Part shown: positions 9,201 to 17,290 of the stretch, one piece after another
How the letters are laid out: each line of letters begins with the position of its first letter
How positions within the stretch are numbered: position 1 is the first letter of the stretch
Assembly: GCA_031411995.1 (NCBI GenBank)
Contig: JANOCD010000087.1
Coordinates: 117,706 to 181,705 of the forward strand
Origin: Rudanella sp031411995
Lineage (GTDB): Bacteria; Bacteroidota; Bacteroidia; Cytophagales; Spirosomataceae
Reading direction: 5' to 3'
Length of the DNA: 64,000 bases
Made by a program: the position numbers and the translations under genes
Notes under the pieces: model-generated
The model's database searches: none
What the model saw: only the letters and a program-made list of their open reading frames with translations
What the model was told of the DNA's origin: nothing

Positions 9201-10275
9201 TGCCAGTGAACCTAAAACTGTTCTTGGGGCCGAAGAAACCCTGTTAATGGGTATTTGGTCGGATGTGCTGGGGAGTAAGGAAATTGGGTTGCAGGACAGC
9301 TTTTTCGACCTCGGTGGACACTCTATGCTGGCATTGGAGGTGATGACCCGAATTGAAAAAGAAACGGGTCGCCGGTTGCCCCTGGCCACCTTGTTCGAGT
9401 GCCCTACTATCGAGAGTTTAGCTGGTTTACTTCGTGCCGATAAACCATCGACGGTGCTAAAGTCACTGGTGTCCATAAAACCACACGGGTCTAAAATGCC
9501 CGTTTATATTGTGCATGGCGGTGGTCTTAATATTCTGACTTTTAGGGGATTGATTGAGAATATGGACCCCGAACAGCCCATTTATGGCTTTCAGGCACGA
9601 GGCTTAGACGGCACCGAAGAACCCCTGGATTGCATGGATGCCATTGCGGCTGATTATATCGAGGAGCTATTGGAACACAATCCTGACGGCCCCTATGCCT
9701 TGGCGGGTTATTCGTTTGGGGGATATATTGCCCTTGAAATGGCCCGGCAACTATTGGCTCAGGGCAAAACGGTGAAGTTGCTGGGAATGTTCGATACCAA
9801 CGCCGAAGAGTCGGCGGAAGGAATGGCGTTCATGGACCGGCTGGCCTGGCGCATTGGTCGTCAGTTACCCAAAATGATCTGGATTGGTCGCTCTTTTCTT
9901 GCCCAACCCCTGCCAACCCTTCGCTATCAGGGCGAATATGTGGAACGACAGGTCAAAAATGTGCTCCGGGCGGTGGGGCTTGCCGATGAACAGACGTATT
10001 CGGAGATCAAAGACGAGAATTTGCTTCGCATCATTGAGAAACACGAAACCGCGTTTCAGAACTACCGGATGAAGCCTTACGACGGCATTATCGACCTCTT
10101 TAAGGCCCGCAAACGGCTCTATTTCGTGGAAGATCGTGAGTTTCTGGGCTGGAAAAAATACGCCCGGCAGGGTGTGCGGGTTCACAACGTCCCCGGCGAC
10201 CACAAAGAAATGCTGCTCCCGCCCAACGATAAAGAGTTTGCCCGGATTCTGCAACTGGCTTTAGATCAGAGTTAA
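6271..10275 (+). CDS. NRPS termination module C-A-PCP-TE
   Basis: Final module of the assembly line: it condenses a second amino acid onto the chain from the preceding protein and releases the product. Condensation domain in the N-terminal third with HHIVCDG near 162-168; adenylation domain with YTSGSTGKPKG near 630, NMYGPTETT and YRTGDLG; carrier serine near 1018 in LGGHSML; thioesterase with GYSFGG (nucleophile Ser near 1148) and His in PGDHKEM near 1310. The GTG start overlaps the upstream stop (GTGA, 4 nt), so translation is probably coupled; an in-frame ATG follows at 6283. Read by eye against the gramicidin synthetase A pocket, the adenylation residues are about D-I-L-Q-L-C-M-I-Y-K, near the published glycine code D-I-L-Q-L-G-L-I-W-K, so a small residue is possible. 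This is tentative. Confidence 0.93.
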   Translation: MNLPMTTSADTHYIPVDFDPFAGPAIEQLAPLTEPQTELWLACQFGGDDANRAYNESVSVRLHGHLDRTAFDWAVHALVERHQALRSAFSGDGKTMLIFREATVPFVYEDLSGHSTTDQQASIHAFVTADAHSVFDLQHGPLIRARLLKLSETEHLFTLVAHHIVCDGWSAGIALQDLGALYSARVQGKQPQLPPVEQIGAYAVEQLNFNQSADYKSIESFWLDQYRNSVPVVDLPTDYPRPPRRTYASHRKDYRLDDDLTLALRKLGQQAGCSFVSTLLISFEVLLHRITGQTDLVVGLPAAGQAATDHQRLVGHCVNLLPIRSSIQPNQSFLDYLKSRREPILDAFDNQRLTFGSLLKKLAVPRDPARVPLVPVLFNVDFGMEEGIDFQGLTFNFYSNPREFEAVDLFVNAGGTQKSLTVEWSFNTQLFKPETIDGFMEQFVTLLREVVADPNRTVGIGPLPVAIAPTTAVENGSDTLPLHELLAQTAARFPHKSALEFNGQTLTYAELNGRANRLAHHIRERGMGPGNMVGVMLDRTPDMVVSLLAVMKAGAAYLPLDPAYPHDRLAFMLSDSAAGLLITSTRYAGRMNLPTPELVVENALSEAESTPANAPDVKLSDNALAYILYTSGSTGKPKGVLVEHRNIVNLLTSMIAWPGMTQADKLLAVTTISFDIAGLELFLPLLVGGTLVLADAETTMDGRLLLEALKQPGISLIQATPATYKMLLAAGWNDPLPVKVLCCGEPLSYDLAQKITARSASLWNMYGPTETTIYSTGKQILATDPVITIGRAIQNTQIYIVDDQQRPVEPGAEGEILIGGAGVARGYLNRPELTAEKFIQKPFGSGTLYRTGDLGKLTADGEILCLGRIDQQVKIRGYRIELGEIENTLNKLPDIREAVVMAREDRPGDQRLVAYVVTNSATGSPQEINHWKQQARQNLPDYMVPAYFVVVPSFPLTPNGKIDRKILGQKPVNGHSVASEPKTVLGAEETLLMGIWSDVLGSKEIGLQDSFFDLGGHSMLALEVMTRIEKETGRRLPLATLFECPTIESLAGLLRADKPSTVLKSLVSIKPHGSKMPVYIVHGGGLNILTFRGLIENMDPEQPIYGFQARGLDGTEEPLDCMDAIAADYIEELLEHNPDGPYALAGYSFGGYIALEMARQLLAQGKTVKLLGMFDTNAEESAEGMAFMDRLAWRIGRQLPKMIWIGRSFLAQPLPTLRYQGEYVERQVKNVLRAVGLADEQTYSEIKDENLLRIIEKHETAFQNYRMKPYDGIIDLFKARKRLYFVEDREFLGWKKYARQGVRVHNVPGDHKEMLLPPNDKEFARILQLALDQS

Positions 10276-10276
10276 C

Positions 10277-10603
10277 ATGACCATAAAGAATGCACAGGAT
10301 ACCGTTGACCACTGGATTAATACGGTGGGTGTTCGCTATTTCGGCGAGCTGACAAACATGGCCATTCTGACGGAGGAAGTCGGTGAACTGGCCCGCATCA
10401 TTTCCCGTCGCTACGGGGAGCAATCCGAAAAAGAATCCGACAAAAACCGTGATCTTGGCGACGAAATGGCCGATGTTCTCTGGGTTTTGATCTGCCTTGC
10501 CAACCAAACCGGCATCGACCTGACCGAAGCGTTCGCCAAGAATCTGGAGAAGAAAAACGTTCGCGATGCCACCCGGCACAAAGAGAACGAGAAGCTGAAG
10601 TAA
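10277..10603 (+). CDS. MazG-like nucleotide pyrophosphohydrolase
   Basis: A 108-residue single-domain protein of the all-alpha NTP pyrophosphohydrolase family, which hydrolyses (d)NTPs to monophosphates and often cleans modified nucleotides. The metal-binding pattern is visible: ILTEEVGELARI near residues 35-46 and GDEMADVLWVL near 61-73, followed by a short helix (AEAFAKNLEKK-like) typical of the fold. Its ATG begins one base after the NRPS stop, so it is likely co-transcribed with the synthase. A biosynthetic role is not implied by the family; a housekeeping gene trapped in the same transcript is equally possible. Confidence 0.85.
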   Translation: MTIKNAQDTVDHWINTVGVRYFGELTNMAILTEEVGELARIISRRYGEQSEKESDKNRDLGDEMADVLWVLICLANQTGIDLTEAFAKNLEKKNVRDATRHKENEKLK

Positions 10604-10636
10604 GTATTTTTGTATTCACTCCTAATCGTGATCACG

Positions 10637-11083
10637 ATGCTTACTTTTTCACGAACCGATTCTAGCAATCCAGATTTTCAGCAGCTGGTTCAACAACTCG
10701 ATGCTTATTTAAGCAAGCTAAACGGAGAAGAACACTCGTTTTACAACCAGTTTAACGGCATCGACACACTTCAGTATGTGGTGGTGGGGTATGATGGAGA
10801 CAAACCCGTTGGTTGTGGAGCTATTAAGCCTTTCGATAGCGTCAATACTGAAATCAAACGCATGTATGTTCTGCCAACGCACCGCGGACAGGGCATCGCG
10901 GGAAATATTCTGCACGAGTTGGAAACCTGGAGCCGCGAATTGGGTTTTACAGCTACTGTCCTGGAAACAGCTAACGATATGCCGGATGCCATTGGCCTTT
11001 ACACAAAACACGGATACGAGCGAATTTCCAATTACGGGCAGTATGTCGGCATGCCAAGGAGCGTATGCATGCAGAAAATCTGA
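10637..11083 (+). CDS. GNAT-family N-acetyltransferase
   Basis: A 148-residue GCN5-related acetyltransferase that would transfer an acetyl group from acetyl-CoA to an amine. The acetyl-CoA binding loop is clear: MYVLPTHRGQGIAGNIL (motif A, R/Q-x-x-G-x-G/A) near residues 76-92, and the fold's C-terminal motif GLYTKHGYERI follows. The substrate cannot be told from sequence. I chose the ATG at 10637 over an upstream TTG at 10610 because the domain begins right after it. It follows the MazG-like gene by 33 bases on the same strand and may belong to the same transcript. Confidence 0.85.
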   Translation: MLTFSRTDSSNPDFQQLVQQLDAYLSKLNGEEHSFYNQFNGIDTLQYVVVGYDGDKPVGCGAIKPFDSVNTEIKRMYVLPTHRGQGIAGNILHELETWSRELGFTATVLETANDMPDAIGLYTKHGYERISNYGQYVGMPRSVCMQKI

Positions 11084-11101
11084 ATCACCCAACTTACTAT
11101 T

Positions 11102-12385
11102 TTGGCTCATAATCTTCCTTTGACTTCTCCTGAACAGGCCGTATCAGCCATTCAGTCAGGCAACCGCGTGTTTATTCACAGTGTAGCCCAGACGCCCCAT
11201 GTTCTGATCAATGCCATGGTTGCCCAGGCCGACCGATTGCGCGACGTAGAAATCTGCCATATTCACACCGAGGGACCATTGCCCTACCTTGAGGCAAGGT
11301 ACAGGCCCAGTTTTCGTCCCAATTCCTTTTTCATTGGGGCCAACATGCGTAAACAACTGGACGAAGGCATTGGCGATTATGTACCTGTGTTTCTAAGCGA
11401 AGTGCCGTTGCTGTTTTCGCGCCGAATCCTACCCGTTGATGTGGCCCTAATCCAGGTATCCCCCCCCGACGCTCATGGCTATTGTTCGCTGGGCCCGTCG
11501 GTCGATGTGTCGCTGGCGGCAATTCAGTCGGCCAAGTACGTGATTGCTCAGGTAAACCCGCGCGTACCGCGTACCCACGGCGACGGCCTGATTCCGGCTT
11601 CTATGATCCATGCAGCTATTGAGGTCGATGAACCCATTTACGAAGTGCATCCGGCGCCAATTGGTGATACCGACCGTAAAATTGGTCAGTATGTAGCCAG
11701 TTTAGTGGAGGATGGGGCTACGCTTCAACTCGGAATTGGCGGCATTCCCAACGCAACACTCGCCGAACTGATTCACCATAAGGGATTAGGCATTCACACC
11801 GAGATGTTCTCCGATGGTGTTATTGATCTGGTCGAACGGGGGGTTATTACCGGCGAACATAAAGCTGTGTTGCCCTACCGAATCGTATCGAGCTTTGTGA
11901 TGGGTAGCCAGCGGGTATATGATTTTATCGACGATAACCCAGCCGTAACCATGAAGCAGGCTAGCTACACGAACGACACCGCCATTATTCGGCGAAACCC
12001 CAAAGTGACGGCTATCAACAGCGCTATTGAGGTGGACCTGACTGGGCAAGTGTGTGCGGATACTATTGGGACCCGGCAATACTCGGGCGTAGGTGGGCAA
12101 ATGGATTTTGTACGAGGTGCCTCCCTGTCGGAAGGAGGGAAACCAATTATTGCTCTGCCTTCGACTACCAGTAGGGGTCAGAGTAAGATTGTATCGTTCC
12201 TCAAAGAGGGGGCGGGCGTTACTACCACTCGGGCTCACGTTCATTATATTGTTACGGAATACGGCATTGCCAACCTATACGGCCAGAATCTCCGCCAGCG
12301 CGCCCGACTACTTATCCAAATTGCCCACCCCGACCACCGCGAAGAGCTGGAAAGACAGGCTTACGAACGATTTGGAAGTTTATAA
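11102..12385 (+). CDS. Acetyl-CoA hydrolase/CoA-transferase (4-hydroxybutyrate CoA-transferase type)
   Basis: A 427-residue family-I-like CoA-transferase that would exchange CoA between acyl-CoA and a free acid such as acetate. Recognisable blocks are VFIHSVAQTP at the N terminus, LGIGGIPNATLAEL in the middle, the catalytic-glutamate segment INSAIEVDLTGQV, and GGQMDFVRGA and TEYGIANLYG towards the end, all in family order. The length matches the family. No ATG exists near the start; TTG at 11102 gives a start where homologues begin (SPEQAVSAIQSG). It begins 18 bases after the acetyltransferase stop and ends just before a strong hairpin. Confidence 0.88.
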   Translation: MAHNLPLTSPEQAVSAIQSGNRVFIHSVAQTPHVLINAMVAQADRLRDVEICHIHTEGPLPYLEARYRPSFRPNSFFIGANMRKQLDEGIGDYVPVFLSEVPLLFSRRILPVDVALIQVSPPDAHGYCSLGPSVDVSLAAIQSAKYVIAQVNPRVPRTHGDGLIPASMIHAAIEVDEPIYEVHPAPIGDTDRKIGQYVASLVEDGATLQLGIGGIPNATLAELIHHKGLGIHTEMFSDGVIDLVERGVITGEHKAVLPYRIVSSFVMGSQRVYDFIDDNPAVTMKQASYTNDTAIIRRNPKVTAINSAIEVDLTGQVCADTIGTRQYSGVGGQMDFVRGASLSEGGKPIIALPSTTSRGQSKIVSFLKEGAGVTTTRAHVHYIVTEYGIANLYGQNLRQRARLLIQIAHPDHREELERQAYERFGSL

Positions 12386-12387
12386 AC

Positions 12388-12429
12388 ACAAAACCGCCCG
12401 GCCACTTTTCAGCAACTGGGCGGTTTTGT
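12388..12429. terminator. Bidirectional hairpin terminator
   Basis: A 12-bp perfect inverted repeat (ACAAAACCGCCC at 12388-12399, its complement at 12418-12429) with A-rich and T-rich flanks. It lies between the convergent CoA-transferase and dihydrolipoyl dehydrogenase genes and can serve both. Confidence 0.8.
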
Positions 12430-12449
12430 TTATGCCTTACTTCTACACG

Positions 12450-13853
12450 TTACATATTAATAGCCCGGTTATCCGTAGCCACCAGACAAGCCTCTTTAAA
12501 CGCTTCAGTATAAGTCGGGTGCGCGTGCGACATACGTGAAATATCTTCGGCAGAGGCACGGAACTCCATGGCGACCACGGCTTCAGCAATGATGTCAGCT
12601 GCCCGTGGGCCAATGATATGAACACCCAGAATTTCGTCGGTTTGCTGATCGGCCAGCACTTTCACCAGACCGTCGATGTCCATACTGGCGCGGGCACGGC
12701 CCAGTGCTTTAAAGGGAAAAGAACCCGTTTTGTAGGCTTTGCCTTCCGTTTTCAGTTCTTCTTCAGTATAACCCACGGCGGCCACTTCGGGCCAGGTATA
12801 AACCACGTTCGGGATGAGCCGGTAATGAATATGTGGTTTCTGACCCACAATGGTTTCGGCAATGAACACGCCTTCTTCTTCTGCTTTGTGGGCAAGCATG
12901 GCTCCCCGAATCACATCACCGAGGGCGTAAATATGCGGTACACTCGTGCGGAGATAATCGTCCACTTCGATTTTGCCCCGGCTATCGGTTTTCAGGCCGG
13001 TCGCTTCGAGGTTCAGGCCATCGGTGTAAGGCTTGCGACCAACGGAAACCAGGCAATAATCGCCCGTGAGGGTCATTTGCTCGCCTTTTGGGGTGTCGAT
13101 GTTCACCGTTACTTCATCGCCGTTGCGGACAACGGAGGTCACTTTGTGGTTGAAATAGAAATCCGCACCAAGTTTTTTCATGGCTTTCTGGAGTTCTTTG
13201 CCCATGGTCTTGTCCATTGTCGGAATCATGGAATCGGCAAACTCCACAAACGACACTTTCGCCCCCAAACGGGCATAAACTGACCCCAGTTCGGCCCCAA
13301 TAACCCCGGCCCCGATGATGATCAGGTGCTTCGGAATTTCGGGCAGTTTCAGGGCTTCGGTCGAGGTGATAATCCGCTCTTTGTCAAGCGGCATCGACGG
13401 AAACGACATCGGTTTTGAGCCGGTGGCAATCACAATATTTTTGCCTTTGATGGTTTCTTCGCCCCCCTCTGTTTTGGCAATCTTCACGGTGTTGGCATCC
13501 ACAAACGAGCCGAGACCATAATAGGTGTCGATCTTGTTTTTCTTCATCAGATACACGATGCCCTTGGTTGTTTGGTCAACCACGTCCTGCTTCCGCTTGA
13601 TCATTTGGGGCAGGTCAATGGCCAAATGGTCGAGTTTAATGCCGTGTTCGGCAAACGTGTGGCTCGCGTTGAAAAAGTGCTCTGAGGAGTCGAGCAGGGC
13701 TTTTGAGGGAATACACCCCACATTGAGGCAGGTGCCGCCGAGGGTGTTGTATTTCTCGATAATGGCCGTTTTGAGGCCCAGTTGGGCGCACCGAATCGCG
13801 CCTGTATAACCGCCCGGCCCGGAGCCGATCACGATAACGTCGTATTCTTGCAT
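12450..13853 (-). CDS. lpdA: Dihydrolipoyl dehydrogenase
   Basis: FAD-dependent E3 subunit that reoxidises dihydrolipoamide in the 2-oxo-acid dehydrogenase complexes, reducing NAD+. The 467 residues have the FAD-binding GSGPGGY near the N terminus, the redox disulfide GGTCLNVGCIPSK, the NAD-binding GAGVIGAELGS, and the C-terminal His-Glu pair in HAHPTYTEAF. The start is placed at 13853, where ATG precedes QEYDVIVIG; an in-frame ATG 33 bases upstream would add a non-conserved leader. pdhA, another pyruvate dehydrogenase subunit gene, lies 39 kb away at 52536, so this E3 is not in an operon with E1. Confidence 0.96.
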   Translation of the reverse strand: MQEYDVIVIGSGPGGYTGAIRCAQLGLKTAIIEKYNTLGGTCLNVGCIPSKALLDSSEHFFNASHTFAEHGIKLDHLAIDLPQMIKRKQDVVDQTTKGIVYLMKKNKIDTYYGLGSFVDANTVKIAKTEGGEETIKGKNIVIATGSKPMSFPSMPLDKERIITSTEALKLPEIPKHLIIIGAGVIGAELGSVYARLGAKVSFVEFADSMIPTMDKTMGKELQKAMKKLGADFYFNHKVTSVVRNGDEVTVNIDTPKGEQMTLTGDYCLVSVGRKPYTDGLNLEATGLKTDSRGKIEVDDYLRTSVPHIYALGDVIRGAMLAHKAEEEGVFIAETIVGQKPHIHYRLIPNVVYTWPEVAAVGYTEEELKTEGKAYKTGSFPFKALGRARASMDIDGLVKVLADQQTDEILGVHIIGPRAADIIAEAVVAMEFRASAEDISRMSHAHPTYTEAFKEACLVATDNRAINM

Positions 13854-14054
13854 AGCTGATTGTCGTAATGGGTAGAATTCCCGCAAAGCAGGAAAACTGT
13901 GTTATATAGAAACTGTTCGTGGGGCAAAGTTCGTTCAGATTTTGGTTCGCTGTGGTACATTGGCCTTTTTTTGTTCAAGGATAGCGAGTTACAACCTTCC
14001 CGCCCAATAATCATGTAAGCCATTTACCCGGCAGAATGGTTATGCATCATACGT

Positions 14055-15224
14055 ATGGATACAAAATTATGCCGTCTGCATCTCCTGAAAACGACCGTCT
14101 TGCTGATACTGGTCGGTTTGTTGCCATTGAACAACGCACAGGCACAGCTTATTAAGTCCTACACATTGCTGGGACGCTACGTGGCCAAGTTCACCAACGA
14201 TACCACCGATCCCGGAAAACCGCGCTTTTTGCTCTATCCAACAGCTACCTATGCTCCTGAAACCAGTTTGGAATTGGGCATTTCGTCACTTTTCCTGTAT
14301 AATGCCCGTGGCGATTACAAAAACAACCGCCTGAGCGAAATCAATGCGTTTACTTTTTTCACCATAAAGGGGCAATACGGCATCAACATCGACAACGCCC
14401 TCTACAGCCACCGCGACCGATGGCTGTTTATTGGCCGCGCACGGCTACAACGATTCCCGCTTTTGTATTATGGCATCGGCCCCGACGCACCATCCAACGA
14501 CCCGGCCACAGTCGATGCATTTTCGGTTCAGATTCGGCAACGGGCATTAAAAGGTGTAGCTAAAAACCTATTCGTTGGTCCTCAAATCGACTATCAGGTT
14601 TTGACCCGGGTAGCGTTCCGGCAATCGGAGAATAACCCCCTTACCAGGCCCACAGGCGCAACCGGATCAGCTAACCTCGGACTGGGCGTTGGGATAATTT
14701 ATGACAGTCGAAAAAACGCACTGAACGCCCGGCAGGGCTTTTTTGGCGAGATCGCTTATTTAGATTATAGTCCCTCCTGGGGCAGCACGTTCCGATTTCA
14801 GAACACTAATTTCGATTTGCGTTATTATCGTCCCATCGGCAAATCGCAGGTGTTGGCGTGGCAGGGGTTCGGGCAGTTCATGTCGGGCACGGTGCCGTTC
14901 AATCAATTGGCACTGCTTGGTAATGAGACTATTATGCGCGGCTACTACCCCGGTCGTTTCCGTGACCGGGCCTATGTGGCCACGCAGGCCGAGTACCGAT
15001 TTTTGCCCTTTCCGTTCAGCAAACGGCTCGGTGCGGCTGCGTTCATGGCCGTTGGAACCGTAGGGCCAACGCCCGGCAAACTCGATTTGGGCAAACTGTT
15101 GCCAGCGGGTGGGGCGGGTATCCGTTATTTTCTATTCCCGAAAAAAGACATTTTCCTCCGCTTCGACGTTGGGTTCACCCGCGAAGGCACGGGTTTTTAT
15201 GTGTTCACAGGGGAGTCGTTTTAA
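14055..15224 (+). CDS. Outer-membrane beta-barrel protein (Omp85/surface-antigen type)
   Basis: A 389-residue protein with a signal peptide (hydrophobic core TVLLILVGLLPL, cleavage after AQA) followed by alternating beta-strand sequence. It contains GETIMRGYYPGRFRDRAY-like text (NETIMRGYYPGRFRD), the counterpart of the conserved R-G-F/Y loop of Omp85 barrels, and ends in phenylalanine (FYVFTGESF), a typical barrel insertion signal. No POTRA domains are present, so it is a stand-alone 16-strand-like barrel of the bacterial surface antigen family. Function unknown beyond outer-membrane location. Its last 77 bp are duplicated at 17478-17554 on the far side of the Septu pair, and only 2 nt separate its stop from the stop of the convergent ptuB. 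Confidence 0.85.
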   Translation: MDTKLCRLHLLKTTVLLILVGLLPLNNAQAQLIKSYTLLGRYVAKFTNDTTDPGKPRFLLYPTATYAPETSLELGISSLFLYNARGDYKNNRLSEINAFTFFTIKGQYGINIDNALYSHRDRWLFIGRARLQRFPLLYYGIGPDAPSNDPATVDAFSVQIRQRALKGVAKNLFVGPQIDYQVLTRVAFRQSENNPLTRPTGATGSANLGLGVGIIYDSRKNALNARQGFFGEIAYLDYSPSWGSTFRFQNTNFDLRYYRPIGKSQVLAWQGFGQFMSGTVPFNQLALLGNETIMRGYYPGRFRDRAYVATQAEYRFLPFPFSKRLGAAAFMAVGTVGPTPGKLDLGKLLPAGGAGIRYFLFPKKDIFLRFDVGFTREGTGFYVFTGESF

Positions 15225-15225
15225 G
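15149..15225 (+). repeat. 77-bp direct repeat, copy 1 (3' end of the barrel gene)
   Basis: Matches 17478-17554 at 68 of 77 positions by my count. Seven of the eight differing codons are synonymous. The two copies bracket the Septu pair. Confidence 0.9.
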
Positions 15226-15226
15226 A

Positions 15227-15964
15227 TTATACCAAATCGGGGAAGTTGGCCCGAACCATTGCGGAGAATACATTACCGGGTTGACCAATTTCTTTAAAAA
15301 GGTCGCGGGCATCTTCTGCCTCGTTGCTGGCACTTCGGGCAACTCGTGCCAAAATTTTAAGCGTTTTAAGATGAACGTATCGGCTGTCTTCGAGTTCGAT
15401 ACGGTCTAATCCAGTCCGTTTGATGGTCTCAAATCCTTTCAGGGAGCCATTTTTGGATTTTACCACCTCATTAACAAACGTGATATGATCTTCGGGAAAG
15501 TCCCATTCAGGATGCAGAATCAGGCTCTCTTCCCGTGAACAATCGTGGTCAGGTGAAGTAGCCCGTTTTGACTCGTCAGCCAGTGGAAAATAGTTGCGTT
15601 TGTAAACTTCGTTACATTTTTGACAGGCGAAAAACAGATTAGAAAAGTCGTAAGCCAGCCAATAATAGCCAGGTTTTTGCAACGATTGTTCCTCTGTTTG
15701 TTGATACCCGCCTTTAGGCCGGAAGTGTTCTATATCGCCGTGGCTAGTGTCGATTACCATTCCCTGACAGAAGCAGCATTTCCCGTTCTGCAGCGCAATC
15801 AGAACTTTTTTGACAGTTGGGTGACCATAAATGTCATTGTCAAAATCGAATTGAGTTTCTCCGCGATTAGCCGCCTGAATTAATGCCTGTGTTTCGGTAT
15901 CTCCTTTTCCACCATCATTCAATATTGCCGGAACAGCCGTGTTCGACTTATCAACTCGTATCAC
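15227..15964 (-). CDS. ptuB: Septu-type HNH nuclease PtuB
   Basis: A 245-residue HNH-family endonuclease, the effector half of a Septu anti-phage system. Residues 60-70 hold a zinc CxxC (KCCFCQG), followed by the HNH core DIEHFRPKGG, a central Asn/second CxxC block (NLFFACQKCNEVYK) and NYFPL, as in the HNH group that includes PtuB. GTG start at 15964, only 2 nt after the ptuA stop, so the two are co-translated. It converges on the outer-membrane barrel gene with 2 nt between stop codons, leaving no room for a terminator, which is unusual for a resident gene. Identification rests on the HNH motif plus the ATPase partner; a relative such as another ATPase/HNH pair cannot be excluded. Confidence 0.8.
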   Translation of the reverse strand: MIRVDKSNTAVPAILNDGGKGDTETQALIQAANRGETQFDFDNDIYGHPTVKKVLIALQNGKCCFCQGMVIDTSHGDIEHFRPKGGYQQTEEQSLQKPGYYWLAYDFSNLFFACQKCNEVYKRNYFPLADESKRATSPDHDCSREESLILHPEWDFPEDHITFVNEVVKSKNGSLKGFETIKRTGLDRIELEDSRYVHLKTLKILARVARSASNEAEDARDLFKEIGQPGNVFSAMVRANFPDLV

Positions 15965-15966
15965 GT

Positions 15967-17241
15967 CTATATCTGATTGAAGGCGGCTCTTTTAATAATG
16001 TCCATTGCTTTGATAGCCTCCCATGATTCACTAACAGGCAAATCCTCTAATTCTCCTTCTAACTGAGCAAGTTCTTTCTGTTCTGCCGACGATAAGTTGT
16101 CTTTACGTAACAATGCCCGACGGCGAGCCATCTTCTCCTCGGCTTCAGGCGCACGCGGTGGAATTCCCTCAAACAAATCGCTCGACAAAATTTGATCAAC
16201 GCGCCAATTGCGAACCTCAAGGCCGCTTGTCACAACGGTTTCATCGCCCTCCCGTTTCAGTACAATCAGGTTGGCGTTATAGTCTTCGGCGGCCTGCACT
16301 ACCAACGGGCTGTGGGCCGTAACGATGAACTGCGTGTTGGGAAACGTTTCGGTCAAGAACTTGATAATGGTGCGCTGAAATTTGGGGTGCAGGTGCAAAT
16401 CGATCTCATCGACCAAACACACTGCTGGTTCAGCGAGGGGATTGGGGCTGTCGGGGTAGCGGTCGAGCAGGCCTTTGGCAAAATCGACCATCCAGGCAAT
16501 CAGGGTTTTGTAGCCGAGGCTCAGTTCGTGAAGGCGAACATCGCCGTAGTGGGTAAATAACTTGACTTGAGGAGTGCCAGAACTGGTGTCAATGAATACG
16601 GCTCTGGCTTCATCTCTGAAAAGCTTCTCTATAATCTGGTGAACGATGCTATAGTTTTTTTCGTAAGATTCATCTTTTAAGCTAAGGTAATCAGCTTGAA
16701 CCAGCCAATCTTCGGCATTGACAAGTTCTACGTCATCAGCAAAGAGCGACGTTGATGAATATACTGACTGTTCATTTGTTATGGCTGACTTACTCATTCT
16801 TCGAGCGGCACCGTAAGCGAAGACAGGCATTTTATTGAGGACGTTATCAAGGTGGAGCATTGTATCATTCTCCCCCCAATAGGACTTCTTCACAAAACCA
16901 CTACGACGCTCTTTTATGATTTTAAATCTATGCTTCAGAATGGCTTGGCTGCTCTCATCATAGCTTACATCAACAACGAAATTCTCCTTACCCTCTCTAA
17001 GTAGAGACAAATAATACTGTTGTCTATTTAATATAATCCTTTCGTTAAAATCAGAAAGTGAAAGGCACAACCCCTTCAACACCGTCGTTTTCCCTGTGCC
17101 ATTATCCCCCAAAAGAACGTTCCAGCGGGCAACGGCCCCGTTTTCGGTGCCATCTTCGGTGAAATAAATAGTCTGCTTCCGGCCAAACGACCGGACGTTT
17201 TCTAAAGAAATGCTTCTGAACCAAACGCGGGGGTTTTCCAT
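15967..17241 (-). CDS. ptuA: Septu-type AAA/ABC ATPase PtuA
   Basis: A 424-residue SMC/RecF-like ATPase that senses infection and controls the partner nuclease in Septu defence. Visible motifs: Walker A GDNGTGKTTVLK near 48-59, an ABC-signature-like ELSLGYKTLIAW, Walker B CLVDEIDLHLHP, and the switch histidine in FIVTAHSPLVV. The C-terminal tail is charged and helical. ATG at 17241 chosen over an upstream TTG at 17247. The middle part (about 16560-17060) is visibly more AT-rich than neighbouring genes, which fits horizontal transfer. No reverse transcriptase or retron RNA is seen nearby, so this is a stand-alone Septu pair and not a retron-linked one. Confidence 0.82.
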   Translation of the reverse strand: MENPRVWFRSISLENVRSFGRKQTIYFTEDGTENGAVARWNVLLGDNGTGKTTVLKGLCLSLSDFNERIILNRQQYYLSLLREGKENFVVDVSYDESSQAILKHRFKIIKERRSGFVKKSYWGENDTMLHLDNVLNKMPVFAYGAARRMSKSAITNEQSVYSSTSLFADDVELVNAEDWLVQADYLSLKDESYEKNYSIVHQIIEKLFRDEARAVFIDTSSGTPQVKLFTHYGDVRLHELSLGYKTLIAWMVDFAKGLLDRYPDSPNPLAEPAVCLVDEIDLHLHPKFQRTIIKFLTETFPNTQFIVTAHSPLVVQAAEDYNANLIVLKREGDETVVTSGLEVRNWRVDQILSSDLFEGIPPRAPEAEEKMARRRALLRKDNLSSAEQKELAQLEGELEDLPVSESWEAIKAMDIIKRAAFNQI

Positions 17242-17290
17242 AACCAATGCTGTTTACACAAAGATACCACCAGTCAAGCAATTGCCTGCC

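Noticed and set aside
12618..13283. 221-codon open frame on the + strand
   Set aside because: It is the antisense of the dihydrolipoyl dehydrogenase gene and its translation has no protein-like features; the reverse frame carries all motifs.
15227..17241. Retron-Septu (RT plus PtuAB)
   Set aside because: No reverse transcriptase gene or structured non-coding RNA candidate flanks the pair.
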